From Calocera cornea HHB12733 (lineage: Eukaryota > Basidiomycota > Dacrymycetes > Dacrymycetales > Dacrymycetaceae), in the NCBI GenBank assembly GCA_001632435.1, contig KV423951.1:151235-215234 (forward strand): a stretch of DNA of 64,000 nucleotides. Reading direction: 5' to 3'. The notes beneath the pieces were generated by a model that saw only the letters and a program-made list of their open reading frames with translations, was not told the origin of the DNA and made no database searches. A program made the position numbers and the translations under genes. Shown here one piece after another: positions 1 through 11,398 of the stretch (positions are counted from its first letter, which is position 1; every line of letters begins with the position of its first letter).

Positions 1-1847
1 CAGCCAAGAGCCGTTCCTCCAGCTTGTCGAACCGCGGCTTCAGGACGACCCCGAACCGCTTTGGCTGGACGATCAACGCGTTGTCCCACATGTCGTCCAC
101 ACCGCGCACAACCGGCTGTCCATGCTCGTCCACCGGCCAGTCGAAGTGGAATGCCCAGAGCAAGAACGCGCAGGCGATAAACATGCTGTTCATGGCGAAA
201 TCTCTTCCGGGACAGATACGCCGTCCACGTCCGAACCCGAGGTCGTGGTCTGAAACGGGCCGCGTCAGACACCCAGAAGCGTCCAGGAAACGCGTTGGAT
301 CGAACGTGTCTGGGCTGCTGTAGCGAGACGGCTCCCGCGATTGGCTCCTAAGCACCGGTGAGCAGGACTGCACCGCAGCGCGGTGAATCACAGCACACAC
401 CAGAAGTTGTCGATAAGGATTGTCCCTTCTGGTATCACGTGTCCCTTATATACAAATTCCTGAAATAAGGTCGGTTAGTGTAGAAACCGCTAGATAGGAC
501 GTTGAGGCGCACTTCAGATGCTCTGTGTGCAATGCCCAACGGCAGTGGAGGTCTCCATCTCAACGTCTCTCTAATAACAGCATCAACGTAAGGGAGGCGT
601 TCCCTGTCCTGGAAGGTCGGAGGCCTCTCCCCGCACACGGCGTCCAGCTGTTTCTGAGCTTCTTGGACGACATGAGGATGGTGTAGCAGTGCCAGTGTGA
701 AGGCGCGGAGGGATGTGTGAGTCGTCTCTTGGCCCGCCATGCTATTCTTGTCAGTCCAGTACGGGTCAGCAACGACATCGCTCACAACAGCGACAGAGCC
801 ATCCACACCGCTTCCTTCTTTGCTAGGCCGTACTTCTCAAAGTTGGTGTTGACATCATGCACAATCGTTGTTGCCCCCCAATCCTAAACGCGGTCAGTAG
901 GGTGACGGGGAAGTCATTAGAGTACTTGCATCCGATCGAAGGGCTGTATCGTATAACCGGCTGCCTTCCGATGCCATCTCATCGTGCCAGTCATCAGCAT
1001 GTTTTCGTAGCCATTTCACCGATTTTATCAATGGCTTGAGAATCGGCAACATATCCACCAGGCTGTTCTGCGGCACACACACACGCATGACCTCGTCGGT
1101 TAGCTGCTCCATTCGTTTGCTCGGATCGGGTCCAAGGAGAGGGATGGCACCCCCACCGTAGAGAGAGCGGACGATGACAGAGCCAGAAAATCGATGGACG
1201 TGCTCATGAAACGGTTTGTCCGGGTGCTTCAAGAGACCCAGAGCTAGAAATGCCGCATCGTGCGCTTGCATTGCAGTGAAGCGTAATGTGGCTTGAAGAT
1301 TCAGGCTAGAAGAGCATTAGTGAATAAACTGATATGGAAGGGACGTGTGAACCTTGCATGCGCAGCCCGTCGCATCCGGCGCCAACTGTCATAGTGTCAG
1401 TGAGCTAGGCGTGTCCATAAAAGGGCCGTCATACCGCAACGTTCGATCCAACAGCAACATTACGCTGTCTCGGAGGAAAAACTCGCGCGACTACTCTTCC
1501 GATCAGCGCGACTATCTGCCGTGAGAATCAAGGCACCTCACTTTGATCAACGCCGGCCTGTCACTGGTCACCGCCGACATGCGGTCAAGAACCTCCGTTG
1601 CAACCTCACTGCTGCTGATGACTAGATAAGGCTGAGAGCCAATCCAAAACGTGTAAAGCGACCCATATTCCTCCGACCAGGCGGTCAGCTTGCGGTACCA
1701 CAGCTTGCGGGGCATCTGGAGGAGGTTGCCCAGGAGCGGCAACCCAGGCGGTCCAGGCGGCAAGCGACATTTGTGTTTAAAGCGCATGTCACTGAAAAAG
1801 ACAACTACCAGTAGGAGCAAAAGAAGAACCGCGAGCAGGTATATCAT
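1..1847 (-). CDS. Cytochrome P450 (copy 1), 3' end cut by window edge
   Basis: Membrane-anchored heme monooxygenase, presumably of the ER; substrate unknown. The start at 1847 gives a hydrophobic anchor followed by the proline hinge LPPGPPGLPLLGN. Splicing by eye gives every P450 landmark: microexon 1353-1385 with C-helix WRRMRR, I-helix MAGQETTHTS, K-helix ETLR, the PERF-like FDPTRF, and heme loop FGRGRRICPG near 205-245, followed by a KPRFDKLEERLLA tail that reaches base 1. No stop or frameshift was found in the spliced frame. Intron positions and the microexon match the other 11 family copies. The last few codons lie outside the window. Family membership is seen in the sequence; the reaction is inferred only from the superfamily. 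Confidence 0.93.
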
Positions 1848-2613
1848 AGTACTTTGAGCGGTCGAGGGATTGTCGATTCCACGACAAAATGCGGAGGTCC
1901 CATACTTGAAGGCTCGAGTTCACTTCCACCAAGGATGCCGGACCGATTTGATACGCTGAGACATACAAGATATGCATAGCATCCGGCCATCATTCCAGAT
2001 ATTCTGATTCGCTGAGCGAGCAGCGCGTACTTATAAGGAGAAGTCAATATCATGCTCAAGAGTTATTGATGATGACGTTTGCTCCTGCCGGTTACGAGGC
2101 TGTCCAGCTTCGCGAATACGTGGAAGTAAGTCGGCAGAGGCACGCCTCTGGGTGATGGATGGCTTGCCGTTACGATCATCAAGTGTGCATGTCCGCATTG
2201 TCGTGAGAGCGAGAAGTGATGCACAGCAAGTACCGATTATTGTCTCCGGGTAACGCCGTTCAAGTTTGTCAGGGACCATCCACCAGTTCTTTCCCAAGCA
2301 TCCAGATGGTACACGCATGGTTTCCTGGGTCCTGGTTTGCTCTGCACGACCATAAAAAGGCACCTGCATTCCTTTAACCAAGGGCTTTCCCCGCTTTATT
2401 CGCTACTCCCTCTCTCCCGGATTGTGAGTCGTTCCTCCGTCGGAACCGGGGTAACCCTCGCTTGGGAACCAACAAATTCCGTAAGATGACCTCGTGCCTG
2501 CGCTTCTCATGATGATAACGTTTCATTACGTCACCCAAAAACTTATCGAGCATTATAAGTTTTCACGACTGTTCATCTTCATTAACGGCTTCCTATCTTA
2601 CCAACTCCGGCTT
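1848..2613. other. Intergenic, P450 copies 2 to 1
   Basis: 766 bp with no convincing gene. A TATAAG word near 2027-2036 is about 180 bp upstream of the copy 1 ATG, farther than in the other copies. Scattered open frames here show no known motif. Confidence 0.6.
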
Positions 2614-4512
2614 CTAATCGTCGTTGTCATAGTACACCTCCCCCTCAGATGTTACAGCCTGCAGGCGTTCTTCAAGTTTGTCAAACCTCGGCTTCAACAC
2701 CACTCCGAATGGCCTGGGAGTAATGACCAAATTGTTATCCACCATTTCGTCGACACCGCACGTAACGTTGTTGCCGTTCTCATCAACCGGCCAGTCGAAC
2801 TGGAATGCCCATAGCAGGTATGCGCACGAAATGAACATAACGTTCATGGCGAAATCCCGTCCAGGACAGACGCGCCGACCGTGTCCGAAACCGAGTTGGC
2901 CAATATACGTCTCTGGGGTAGGCGGACGAAGGCGACCGGAGGTGTCCAGAAAACGTGTTGGGTCAAACAATTCTGGGTCTTTGTACACAAATGGTTCGCG
3001 CGTTTGTAGCCTGATTCCTCATGAGCCAGTTCCCAGTATGTCACGGCCGGACGCACCAGATATTGTCGATGATAAGGGCGCCTTTGGGTATTACATACCC
3101 ACGGTACGCAAAACTCTGATTGTATTGGCGGTCAGCACGCTCTCCCTTTGCCATCAAGCTTATCCTTACTTCTGAAACCACGTGAGGAAGACCGAGCGTC
3201 ACGCCTGGCCTCCATCTCAGGACTTCCTTGACGATAGCATCGATATAAGGAAGATTCTCTCTGTCCTGGAAAGTAGGGGGCCGGCTTCCGCACACAGCAT
3301 CAAGCTGACCTTGAGCAATCTGAGCCACCTCTGGATAGTGGAGCAGCGCGAGTGCGAAAACCCGCAGCGCGCTGTGGGTGGTCTCTTGCCCGGCCATGCT
3401 GAACCCCGTTATCAATAAAAGGTGAGTTTGACGTTATACTTGGCGCACGTACAATAGCGATAACGTCGTCCACATTGAATCATGTTTCGAAAGACCGTAC
3501 TTGTCCCCGTTGGTATTGAGGTCGTGAACCATAGTGGCCGCATCCCACGCCTGGAGGTCGTCAGTGTAACACGACTGACAAATGCCGGGAACATTACGTC
3601 GGTGGGCAAGGAAGACTTGTAGAGACGCTGGCCTTCCTTGTCGATCTCCTCAAACCAGTCGTCCGCCGACTTTCTCAACCATTTCACCCTCTGTATCAAC
3701 GGCTTGAGAATCGGTAGCGCGTCGACGACACTGTTCCGCGGCATGGACACGCGCATAGCTTCATCCGTCAGCTGTTCGATACGTTTGCTCGGATCGTGCC
3801 CAAAGAGCGGTATTGCTGGCCCACCATACAGGGAACGAATAATAACGGACCCGGAATATCTATGAACATGCTCGTGAAAAGGCTTGTTCGGATGCTGCAG
3901 AAGTCCAAGAACGAGCAATGCCGCATCGTGTGTTAACATGTTGCAGAACCGACTTGCGGCTCGAATATTGAGACTGAGAGGATCTGAGTCTAGCTCCAAG
4001 ATTAAGAGAAGTACATACCTTGCGTGCATTGCCCGTCGATGAGCTCGCCATCTACCGCAACATTATTACTGGCCTTCCCACCGCTGGGCTAGCTCTTACA
4101 GCGGAGTCCGATCTAGAAACATTGTCGAATTCTCGCGAAAATAGAACTCGCGGGCCTGTCGGAGTTAGTAACGTCAGGATGACAGTTATATTCATCAACC
4201 TAAACTAGCCTTGATCATCGCGGGCCTATCGCTTGTCACAGCCGACATGCGATCAAGCACATCCGCTGACGCTTCGGCGCTGCTGAGAACCACGAACGTC
4301 TGGGAGCCCACCCAGAAGGAGTAGACCGGGCCGTATTGCTTGGCCCACTTCTCTATCTGACGATGCAAGAAGCGGGAGGGGAGCTGCAAGAAGTTGCCAA
4401 TCAAGGGCATGCTTGGCGGTCCGGGAGGAAGACCGTTTCGGCGCTTCCGGTACACATCGTGAAACCCCATTGCAAGGAGGAGGCAAACCGAAATGATGGA
4501 TAGGTAGAACAT
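2614..4512 (-). CDS. Cytochrome P450 (copy 2)
   Basis: Complete P450 of the array family, head-to-tail with copy 1. The N-terminus MFYLSIISVCLLLAMGF is the membrane anchor, followed by LPPGPPSMPLIGN. Microexon 4019-4051 encodes WRAHRRAMHA. I-helix FMAGQETTHS, K-helix KEVLR, FDPTRF and heme loop FGHGRRVCPG (about 2855-2890) are all present. The tail ends in an acidic VYYDNDD that sister copies lack. The first intron appears to start GC (AAG|GCTAGT) where sisters have GT, so either a GC-AG intron is used or splicing is weakened. No internal stop was found in the spliced frame. Probably functional; substrate unknown. Confidence 0.92.
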
Positions 4513-4889
4513 GAAGCGATATCAGGCTGGATGAAAGGAGTAGCCCAGTGTCAGAAGAGCATACACATCCCCTATATAGAGTTTACCGCGTATGCCTGGG
4601 TGAGGCCGCAATATTGGGTTGCGGGCGGAGGGCCATCCGCGACCCGCAGCGCTACAGTAGCTGGTGGAAGCAATCTTTTGCATTCTCATTTGAGGCGGCC
4701 TTCGCGAAGTAACGATTGCATCCGCCTTACGGAATTTATTGGCACGTAAGTAGTACAAGCGGTCGGCGTCCGCTGCACACCAAAGAAAGGGCAATCATGC
4801 AACCAGACTTTCGTCATCGGGATGGGATTCGCTCTCACCTTCGGTGGAAGCGCGGGCCATCCAAACGACCACCCGCCCGTTCCCCACCC
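4513..4889. other. Intergenic, P450 copies 3 to 2
   Basis: 377 bp holding the copy 2 core promoter (TATATA at 4573) and the 3' flank of copy 3. Nothing else recognised. Confidence 0.6.
4573..4578 (-). promoter_or_regulatory. TATA box of P450 copy 2
   Basis: TATATA (TCTATATAGG on the minus strand) lies about 61 bp upstream of the ATG of copy 2. Placement at 45-60 bp recurs across the array, so initiation close to the ATG with a short leader is likely. Confidence 0.5.
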
Positions 4890-6771
4890 TCACTCAGTCG
4901 TCGCGACCCGCATACGGAATTCCAGTCCCTCAAACCGAGGCTTGAGCCGCACATCTTGAAACGGCCTCGGATGGGCGCCTAACTCATTGTCGACCAGGTC
5001 ATCCGGACCGCACCTCAATTCCCTCCTGTCTTCGTCAACGGGCCACTCGAGATCAAAGGCCCAGAGTATGGAAGAGCACGCAATGAACATGCTGTTCAGG
5101 GCAAAGTCCTTGCCTGGACAGACGCGGCGGCCATGGCCAAAGCCGAGTAGATCAAGATGCGTGTCGGGGTTCACGGGCCGAAGAGTACCTGAGTCGTCCA
5201 GATGTTATCGAGAAGGGTTGAAGGTTTCGGGATTGGAGTACACGGATTGTTCGTGAGTCTGGCTCCTGCAAGCGACGTCAGTTAGGTACGATCAAAGCGA
5301 GATACGACGGACCAGAGATTGTCCACGATGATCGCTCCTTTCGGTATCAGGTATCCCTGATATTCGAAATCCTGTGTACCAATCCTCAATATCGGGGAGT
5401 ACGCCACCTTCAGCAAGGTCTCACCTCGGATACCCTATTCAGACGGCTCAGGGGCACACCCGGCTTCCATCGTAGCGTCTCTTTGATAATCGCCTCGATG
5501 TATGGCAGCTTGTCTTTGTCTGCGAATGTCGGAGGTCGATCGCCGCATATAGAATCAAGCTGTCTTTGTGCTGCCTTCATTACGGCTGGATTGTTGAGCA
5601 TCGCGAGTGTGAATACGCGAAGCGCAGTACTGGTGGTTTCCTGCGCGGCCATGCTACCAACACTGAGTTCATATGTTTTTGCGGCATCTGCACGAGACTC
5701 ACAATAATGAAAGGGTCGTCCAAACCGCATCGTGGCTTGATAGGCCGTACTTCTCGCGATTGATGTCCAGATCTTGTACCAATGTTTCCCATCTCTGAGC
5801 ATTGTCAGCATATATCGACCTCTTGCCGAAGCGAGGGCGTACCTCGCCGGGGGCCCCTCCGCTATATAGACGCTTGCCCTCCTCATCAGTTTCTTCGAAC
5901 CAATCATCGGACTGCTTCCTGAACCATTTCACCCTCTTGCTCAACGGCGCAAGGAATGGCAGGGTGTCGACGATGCTCTTCTGGGGCATGCACGCCCGCA
6001 TGCCTCACACATGCAGATGCTCGATATGCTCGCAGGGGTCTGGTCCGCAATTCGGTATCATTTGCCCACCATAGATGGAACGGAATATCACTGATGGGGC
6101 GAACCGGTGTAAAGGCTCGTGGAAGAGCTTATGCGGGTGTTCCAACAGCCCCAGAACCAGATTGGCCGCATCTTGGGCTTGGGCGATGGTGAACCTTGCG
6201 GCAGAACGGACATTCAGGCTGTAGGTTGTCAGCGGGATATTGGTACCACGTGAAAATTGACCACAAACTTGGCATGAACTGAGCGTCGCTTGGCCCGCCA
6301 CCTGTCGCTACTTTGAGTATCATAACGTACGCAATCTTGTCAGGATGTAGGACGCACAGGGCTGTACGATCCTGGAATTGTAGCAGGTTGTCGCGACAGA
6401 AAAATTCTCGAGCCTGCAACGCCATCATGCCGCTGCATCCCGATCAAACGTGCACTACAGCATACCTTGATCATCGCTGGTCGATCACTCGTTACACCGG
6501 ATGCGCGATCGAGTACGTCGGCCGCAACTTTGACGCTGCCGAGTACCACAAAGGGCTGCCCGCTGATCCAAAATGTGTAGAGCGGCCCATATTCTTTCGT
6601 CCATTCGTCCAGCTTATACCAGAGGAATTGGGATGGCAGCTGAAAGATGTTGCCGAGAGGAGGAAGTCCCGGAGGCCCTGGGGGTAGACGAGAAACGCCC
6701 GTACGGCGCAAATAGCAGGCGACCACCACGACCACCAGAAGCTCGAAAAGAATGACGGAAAGGTACAACAT
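4890..6771 (-). pseudogene. Cytochrome P450 pseudogene (copy 3), two in-frame stop codons
   Basis: Full-length P450 of the array family by alignment: anchor and RLPPGPPGLPPLGN hinge, microexon WRAKRRSVHA, I-helix MAAQETTST (Ala replacing the first Gly), KETLR, heme loop FGHGRRVCPG, and a tail ending VATTE. Two stops interrupt the exons without changing frame. A TGA at 6005-6007 lies in the helix where sisters read TDEVMR. A TAA at 5205-5207 lies where sisters read PTRFLD, in the last exon before the heme loop, with three extra bases. No splice choice that I could find removes both. The coding pattern is otherwise intact, so inactivation looks recent. Sequencing error is possible but would have to occur twice. 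Confidence 0.85.
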
Positions 6772-7507
6772 GACCGGTTGTCTCGCGCCTCACCCTCTCT
6801 GAACGTGTGAGAGTAGCATATATATACCATACGCGCAGAGAGGCTTACCGAGGGGTAGTTTGCACATGAAACTGCGAAGGAAACAACTGCCCGCTTGCAT
6901 CGCGTCTCAATCCATGAGGTCCAGCGGATTGTGTGCCTGACTGATGAGTAAGGGGCAAAGACCTAAGCGGTTAGATGGGAGTAGTCGACTGGCACTGGGG
7001 AATCCGTCGGAACATCGGCTTAGCACCTTTTCCGGTGTCTCAGCCTTGGACCGGTTAAGGCCTCGTCCACGTGCGAGACTCAGAACAACCGAAACGGACG
7101 GCCAGAGACTCAAGACTGCAACCGGGCCTAGCTCTCGCTGTTGTCGGAAACTTCAGGCATCACACGCCATCTTCCTGTGGGATCGCAGGAGTCGTCCTCA
7201 TCAACGAGTCCTTAGGGTTCAGAACAAAACCTGCAAACCCGCTGGCGAACGCCACAGCGTTAGTATGGTTTACCATTGCCAGCACGTTCTTAAGAGATGC
7301 TATGAAATGGCAATGATTCTGTTGTGGAGCGGAGGTACTGGGCAACAATGAGCTTGATTCTCTCCATCAGCACGTCACCAGCAAGCAAGTGCCTGAGAAT
7401 GTGTGCCAAGAAATGAGAAAGCATTTGCGGTAGCTCTGGCGGGTAACGGATGTTATCAATATGCGTACAGGCAAGATCAGACGCGCATACATGTACGTTT
7501 ACAGACC
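6772..7507. other. Intergenic, NIC96 to P450 copy 3
   Basis: 736 bp: the copy 3 promoter with its TATA box at 6818, then the 3' flank of NIC96. No gene seen. Confidence 0.6.
6818..6826 (-). promoter_or_regulatory. TATA box of P450 pseudogene copy 3
   Basis: TATATATA about 47 bp upstream of the ATG of copy 3. The core promoter still looks intact although the reading frame is broken. Confidence 0.45.
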
Positions 7508-10500
7508 TCAACTGTGCATGTAAGACTCGAGAGTATTCAAAGTGGGGAAATCCATGCCGGCAAGGCCCAGAGATGTCGCGAACATGTTCAACCTCTTCGC
7601 CTTTTCCCGAAGATTCATCAACCTCTGTGGAATGAATCAGCGTCAGGAATGGCCATGTATTAGTAGAAACGAACCTGTTGGAACCCCTGCTCCCCAGACC
7701 GTTTCTTGGCTTCACGGTACAATGTCCACAGAGCCTCCATTGTCTGCTTGATGATCTCGGGTAGATTACGAACAATCGCCGGATCTTCCCGCTTGACCTC
7801 TTCCGCCTTACGGTGCATGTCATACACAGTCGTTTTGAACGGCAGTAGGTCCGTTTGGCTGAGTTTCTGCAACGAATAATCAATGACCATGCTGCCGCGT
7901 GCACCAAGCACATGTGCTGACCTCCAAGCCGGGCTCCTGCCTCCCATAATGAATGTCCTCGAAGCCCTCCCGTATCTTCAACAGCTTCTGACATGTCCGC
8001 AATAACAAATCTTGCACTTTTGACCGTACTTCGGGTGTAGTGTAGTAGGTCTCCCACATCTCTCGTGCTGTAGCACGAATCTGACCAGCTTCGCTTTCGA
8101 CTTCCGGTGATTCGAACAGCGTATCGCCAACCGCCTGAATGAGTAGCTTCATGACATCATTGTACTCGCCAGCCAGGTTGTAGAGCTTGATAGCATCGAT
8201 GAGGCGCTTCTCGGTGTGGTATTGCAGTGCAAGATTCAGTACGATCGACTGATGGTACGCCTTGGCATCTTCGAGGTGAAGGAGCTTCATACTTTGCTCG
8301 ATGGCACCGGGCTGTGGAGCTCGTCAATGTAGATCGGAGAGGCATAAGAGCAGGACTCACGAAGCTTAGTCCATCTCTCCGCCGGCCGCCAACCAACTCT
8401 TCGTAGTTTGGACTCTCGAATGCTATCTGGCGGCATAAGCTTTGAGCGTATGTGACCTGTTCCTTGCCGATCTCGCTTGGCACGTCGCTGTTGAGGGTGA
8501 TGAGGTAGACATATTGCAAGGCCTCCTTCGGATCTATGCGTGTGAAGTGCCGGATATAGCGTTGAATAAGGGTATCGAAGTGGAAGTATGGTATACCATC
8601 GACCACGGTCACTGATGTAGGTCAGTTAACGCGACTAAGTAGGTAGAATACGACTTACAGAGGCTCTCCGACTGCTGAGAGATCTTCGGAACGCGCAGAA
8701 CACCGTAATATGCCAGAGCAATGCCAATGTGGACGGCCTCGACGGACATGTTTGACTTTTCGTGCATTCCGGCGACCGCTCTCTCGAACTCGCCACAGCT
8801 GAGCAGTATCCTGGCCCACAGCCAAGGTCGCTTGCCATCCTTGTCGAAGCTCTTCTCCCCAAACTTGACGACGGTGGCAGCTACCTCCTTGAGACCACCG
8901 TTGGTCGCCACTCCTTCTTTCGGCTCGTCGGCCATGGCGAGCTGGAACCAGAGCCAGTCCTCGGTCGTCTCCGTCACGTGTATCACGTTTCTCCTCGTGG
9001 GTTCAGCACGAGCGATCAACTTGAACAGCGCGTGCTTGAATGGGTCGATGGTCGGTGCGTGGCGGATATGGGTATTGTATGATGTCAACAACCGATCTCG
9101 AAGTTGTTTTGACACGCTGCTCACTGCCATTTAGCGCAGCTCAACTGTACGAATACTCATTGTGCGTACCTTCGATCGTCGTTTGTCACCCACTCCCTCA
9201 AGCAAGGCAAGAAAAACTTGTCGAATTTGTTGAGGGCAATGTCCTGCTTCTCCGCCTCCTCAAGCGCCTCTTCGACATGCCCACAACGGATGAGAAAGTA
9301 AATTTTGGCCCAGAGAGGCTGCCCCTTCACCAGTTCGAGGTTCGATTGCCATCGACCGGCATCGTAGTATTTCATGGCTAGGAAGGCGCGGAGCTTGTTG
9401 CTCGCGCTTGGATTGGCGCCAAGTGCTGCCTCGATGGGATTGGCCTGCAGCGTCGCATCCACATGCTGCGTATACCTGCATGCTACTTTCAGATATATGC
9501 GGATCTTCTGATAATCTGAACGCACAGATCCTCCAGCCACTTCATGCTGCCCTGCAATATCTTTCGTCGCAACTCCTTCGCCAACGGCATGTTTGGTGCC
9601 GCCGAAAGGTAAGCCTGGCTATAACCGCGAGCAGCCAGCGGGTCCGTCTGATAGCTCGATGATCGTGGATCATCTTCTCCAAGGATAGAAGCGAGAAGAG
9701 AAAAGGTCGAGACGATCTGGTCTCGTTTCTACACATCATGTTAATGCCGAGGCAATGTCACGGGTAGGAGCTCTCACTGATTCGGGCGGCAGAAGCTCAG
9801 TCGCTTCCGTCAGAGCATGAATGATAGGGAAACTTGTCTCCTGTAAGCGGGCACGGTTGAGGTCAGCGATGACGCGGTCATACACCATCATCCGGCTGTG
9901 GGCGGGCATGCTCATGGAAGGTTGGCTGGGACCTGCAACCTGTGACTGAGACGTGCCGAAGGCTGTACCAGGTACGAGCGACTGAGACTGTGCCATCTGA
10001 AGCTGTCGTTAGTGCCACATGAATAGTGCTTGCATAGCACCAACGCACGCTGCGACTTGCCCACAAGCTTCCACTCGACTCCAACATCCGCCGTTCATCG
10101 CCAGTCGCGAGCTCCTCAATGACCCTCTTCTTCTTCTCTTCCCAGTCCCTGCCTATTTTCTCCTCCATGCTCCTCCAGAAGCTCTGAGTAGTATCTCTCC
10201 TCGTCTCCTCGATGGTGGACATGATCGCTTGCTCATGTGCATGTCGCAAGTGAGAAGCGATGTCGGTGTCGCGAATAGGTTGGAGCGGGGCGAAAGTCAG
10301 TGCCGGGTTGAGGGAAGTTGAAAGATCCTGGAGTTGGGGGGCGTTAACGCGTGCCTGAGCAAGCAGGTAGTTTCTGTTTGTTGATCAGTGGAGATGAAAG
10401 GGAATATATGCGCTTCACTGACGCTCGTTCCGCGGCTCCCTGGCCGCCCGTCCGCGACACGAGCTTCCTGGACTGGTTCTCGATCTGGTCCAATCCCAGC

Positions 10501-10583
10501 GTCAGATGTGGGAGCTCCTGCTGCTCAAGGTGAGCAGCAAGGTTGCGACTCGACGCGAGCAGAGCGGCGAGGTCTTGTGACAT
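7508..10583 (-). CDS. NIC96: Nucleoporin Nic96/Nup93 family
   Basis: Linker nucleoporin of the nuclear pore inner ring. It starts MSQDLAALLASSRNLAAHL; the family's N-terminal signature continues with a QIENQSRKL stretch. A charged helical segment follows (EEKIGRDWEEKKKRVIEEL), then the long alpha-solenoid with DWLWFQLAM and the C-terminal TMEALWTLYREAKKRSG. The final exon reads RLMNLREKAKRLNMF and ends SYMHS at a TGA at 7508-7510, which fixes the 3' end beyond the intron near 7620-7670. Several short introns interrupt it; the first holds a CGCATATATT motif near 10403. Single-copy and essential in yeasts. No damage was seen. Confidence 0.93.
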
Positions 10584-11398
10584 GGTGGACGAATAGGAAC
10601 CTCGCCTCTGCGAGGCGATGGTGTGTTCTGTGGCGGACGACGCGAAGTTCAAAAGCGCGCGCTCAGGGATTGCTTCCGTTGCAGGTCGTGATGCGCGTGT
10701 TTGGCGCTTTTGTCCCCCACTGGCCTTCGACCTCGCTCGCACACACGTGATCCACTACAATATATTTCCCCGTTCACTTCGGGCATTTCAACGGTATAGA
10801 TCCACGTTTAGCATTTTAGGGGTAGTAAAAGTACTTCTTACCACGAGGACGGCTGGCACAGGATCGCGTTTGAGACGACCACGTGATCGGCCGGGTTTCA
10901 AATATCTCTGCCGTCCTTCTCGCATAGAGCAGCAGCATACAGCGATAGGCTTACAAGTCAGTCGTCGCCAAAGGATTTGAGCCAAGGGATTCAATGATTG
11001 TGTCATGAACGTGAGTATGAGGTGCCATATGAAAACTCCTATCCCGCTCCTACCCCTCCCCACCAGTCCTCCCCACAAAGAATTTGATACCGCAAAAGCA
11101 CCCGAATTCTTGACGACCTTGGGTGAGATGGCGTGCAGTATCTCTCGCTACACCTCTGACTTCATGATTACTTACTTGGGGTTTGGCTGTCATATCGAAG
11201 TAACGGCATCCAGCATAGTTATTGCTCAGAGGCATTCGAGGGCTTATGTCTCCAAAATACACTAAGTTACAATACGGCATTGTGTCGATAAAATATTATA
11301 TGCAATTCCGGCCCCGTAGTGCCGCATTATACGCAAAATACAATAAAGGATGGTACCACAGTCTAAAACTGAAGCCGAGGCAGGGTATCTGTCAGATA
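10584..11398. other. Intergenic, OSBP homologue to NIC96
   Basis: 815 bp containing NIC96 upstream sequence and dispersed repeat copy A. Short frames on both strands show no known motif. Confidence 0.6.
10825..10893 (+). repeat. Palindrome-headed dispersed repeat, copy A
   Basis: A block of about 69 bp in the Nic96/OSBP intergenic region. It starts with the near-palindrome GTAAAAGTACTTCTTAC (10825-10841) and contains ACAGGATCGCGTTTGAGAC (10858-10876). The same order of elements occurs in inverse orientation at 53285-53349. No coding role is apparent. Confidence 0.65.

Noticed and set aside
10847..10916. tRNA-like fold: GGACGGC pairs with GCCGTCC, with TGGC and TTTCAAAT words between
   Set aside because: Only 70 nt; the D and T stems do not pair well and no anticodon arm fits. 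It overlaps the dispersed repeat, so no tRNA is called.
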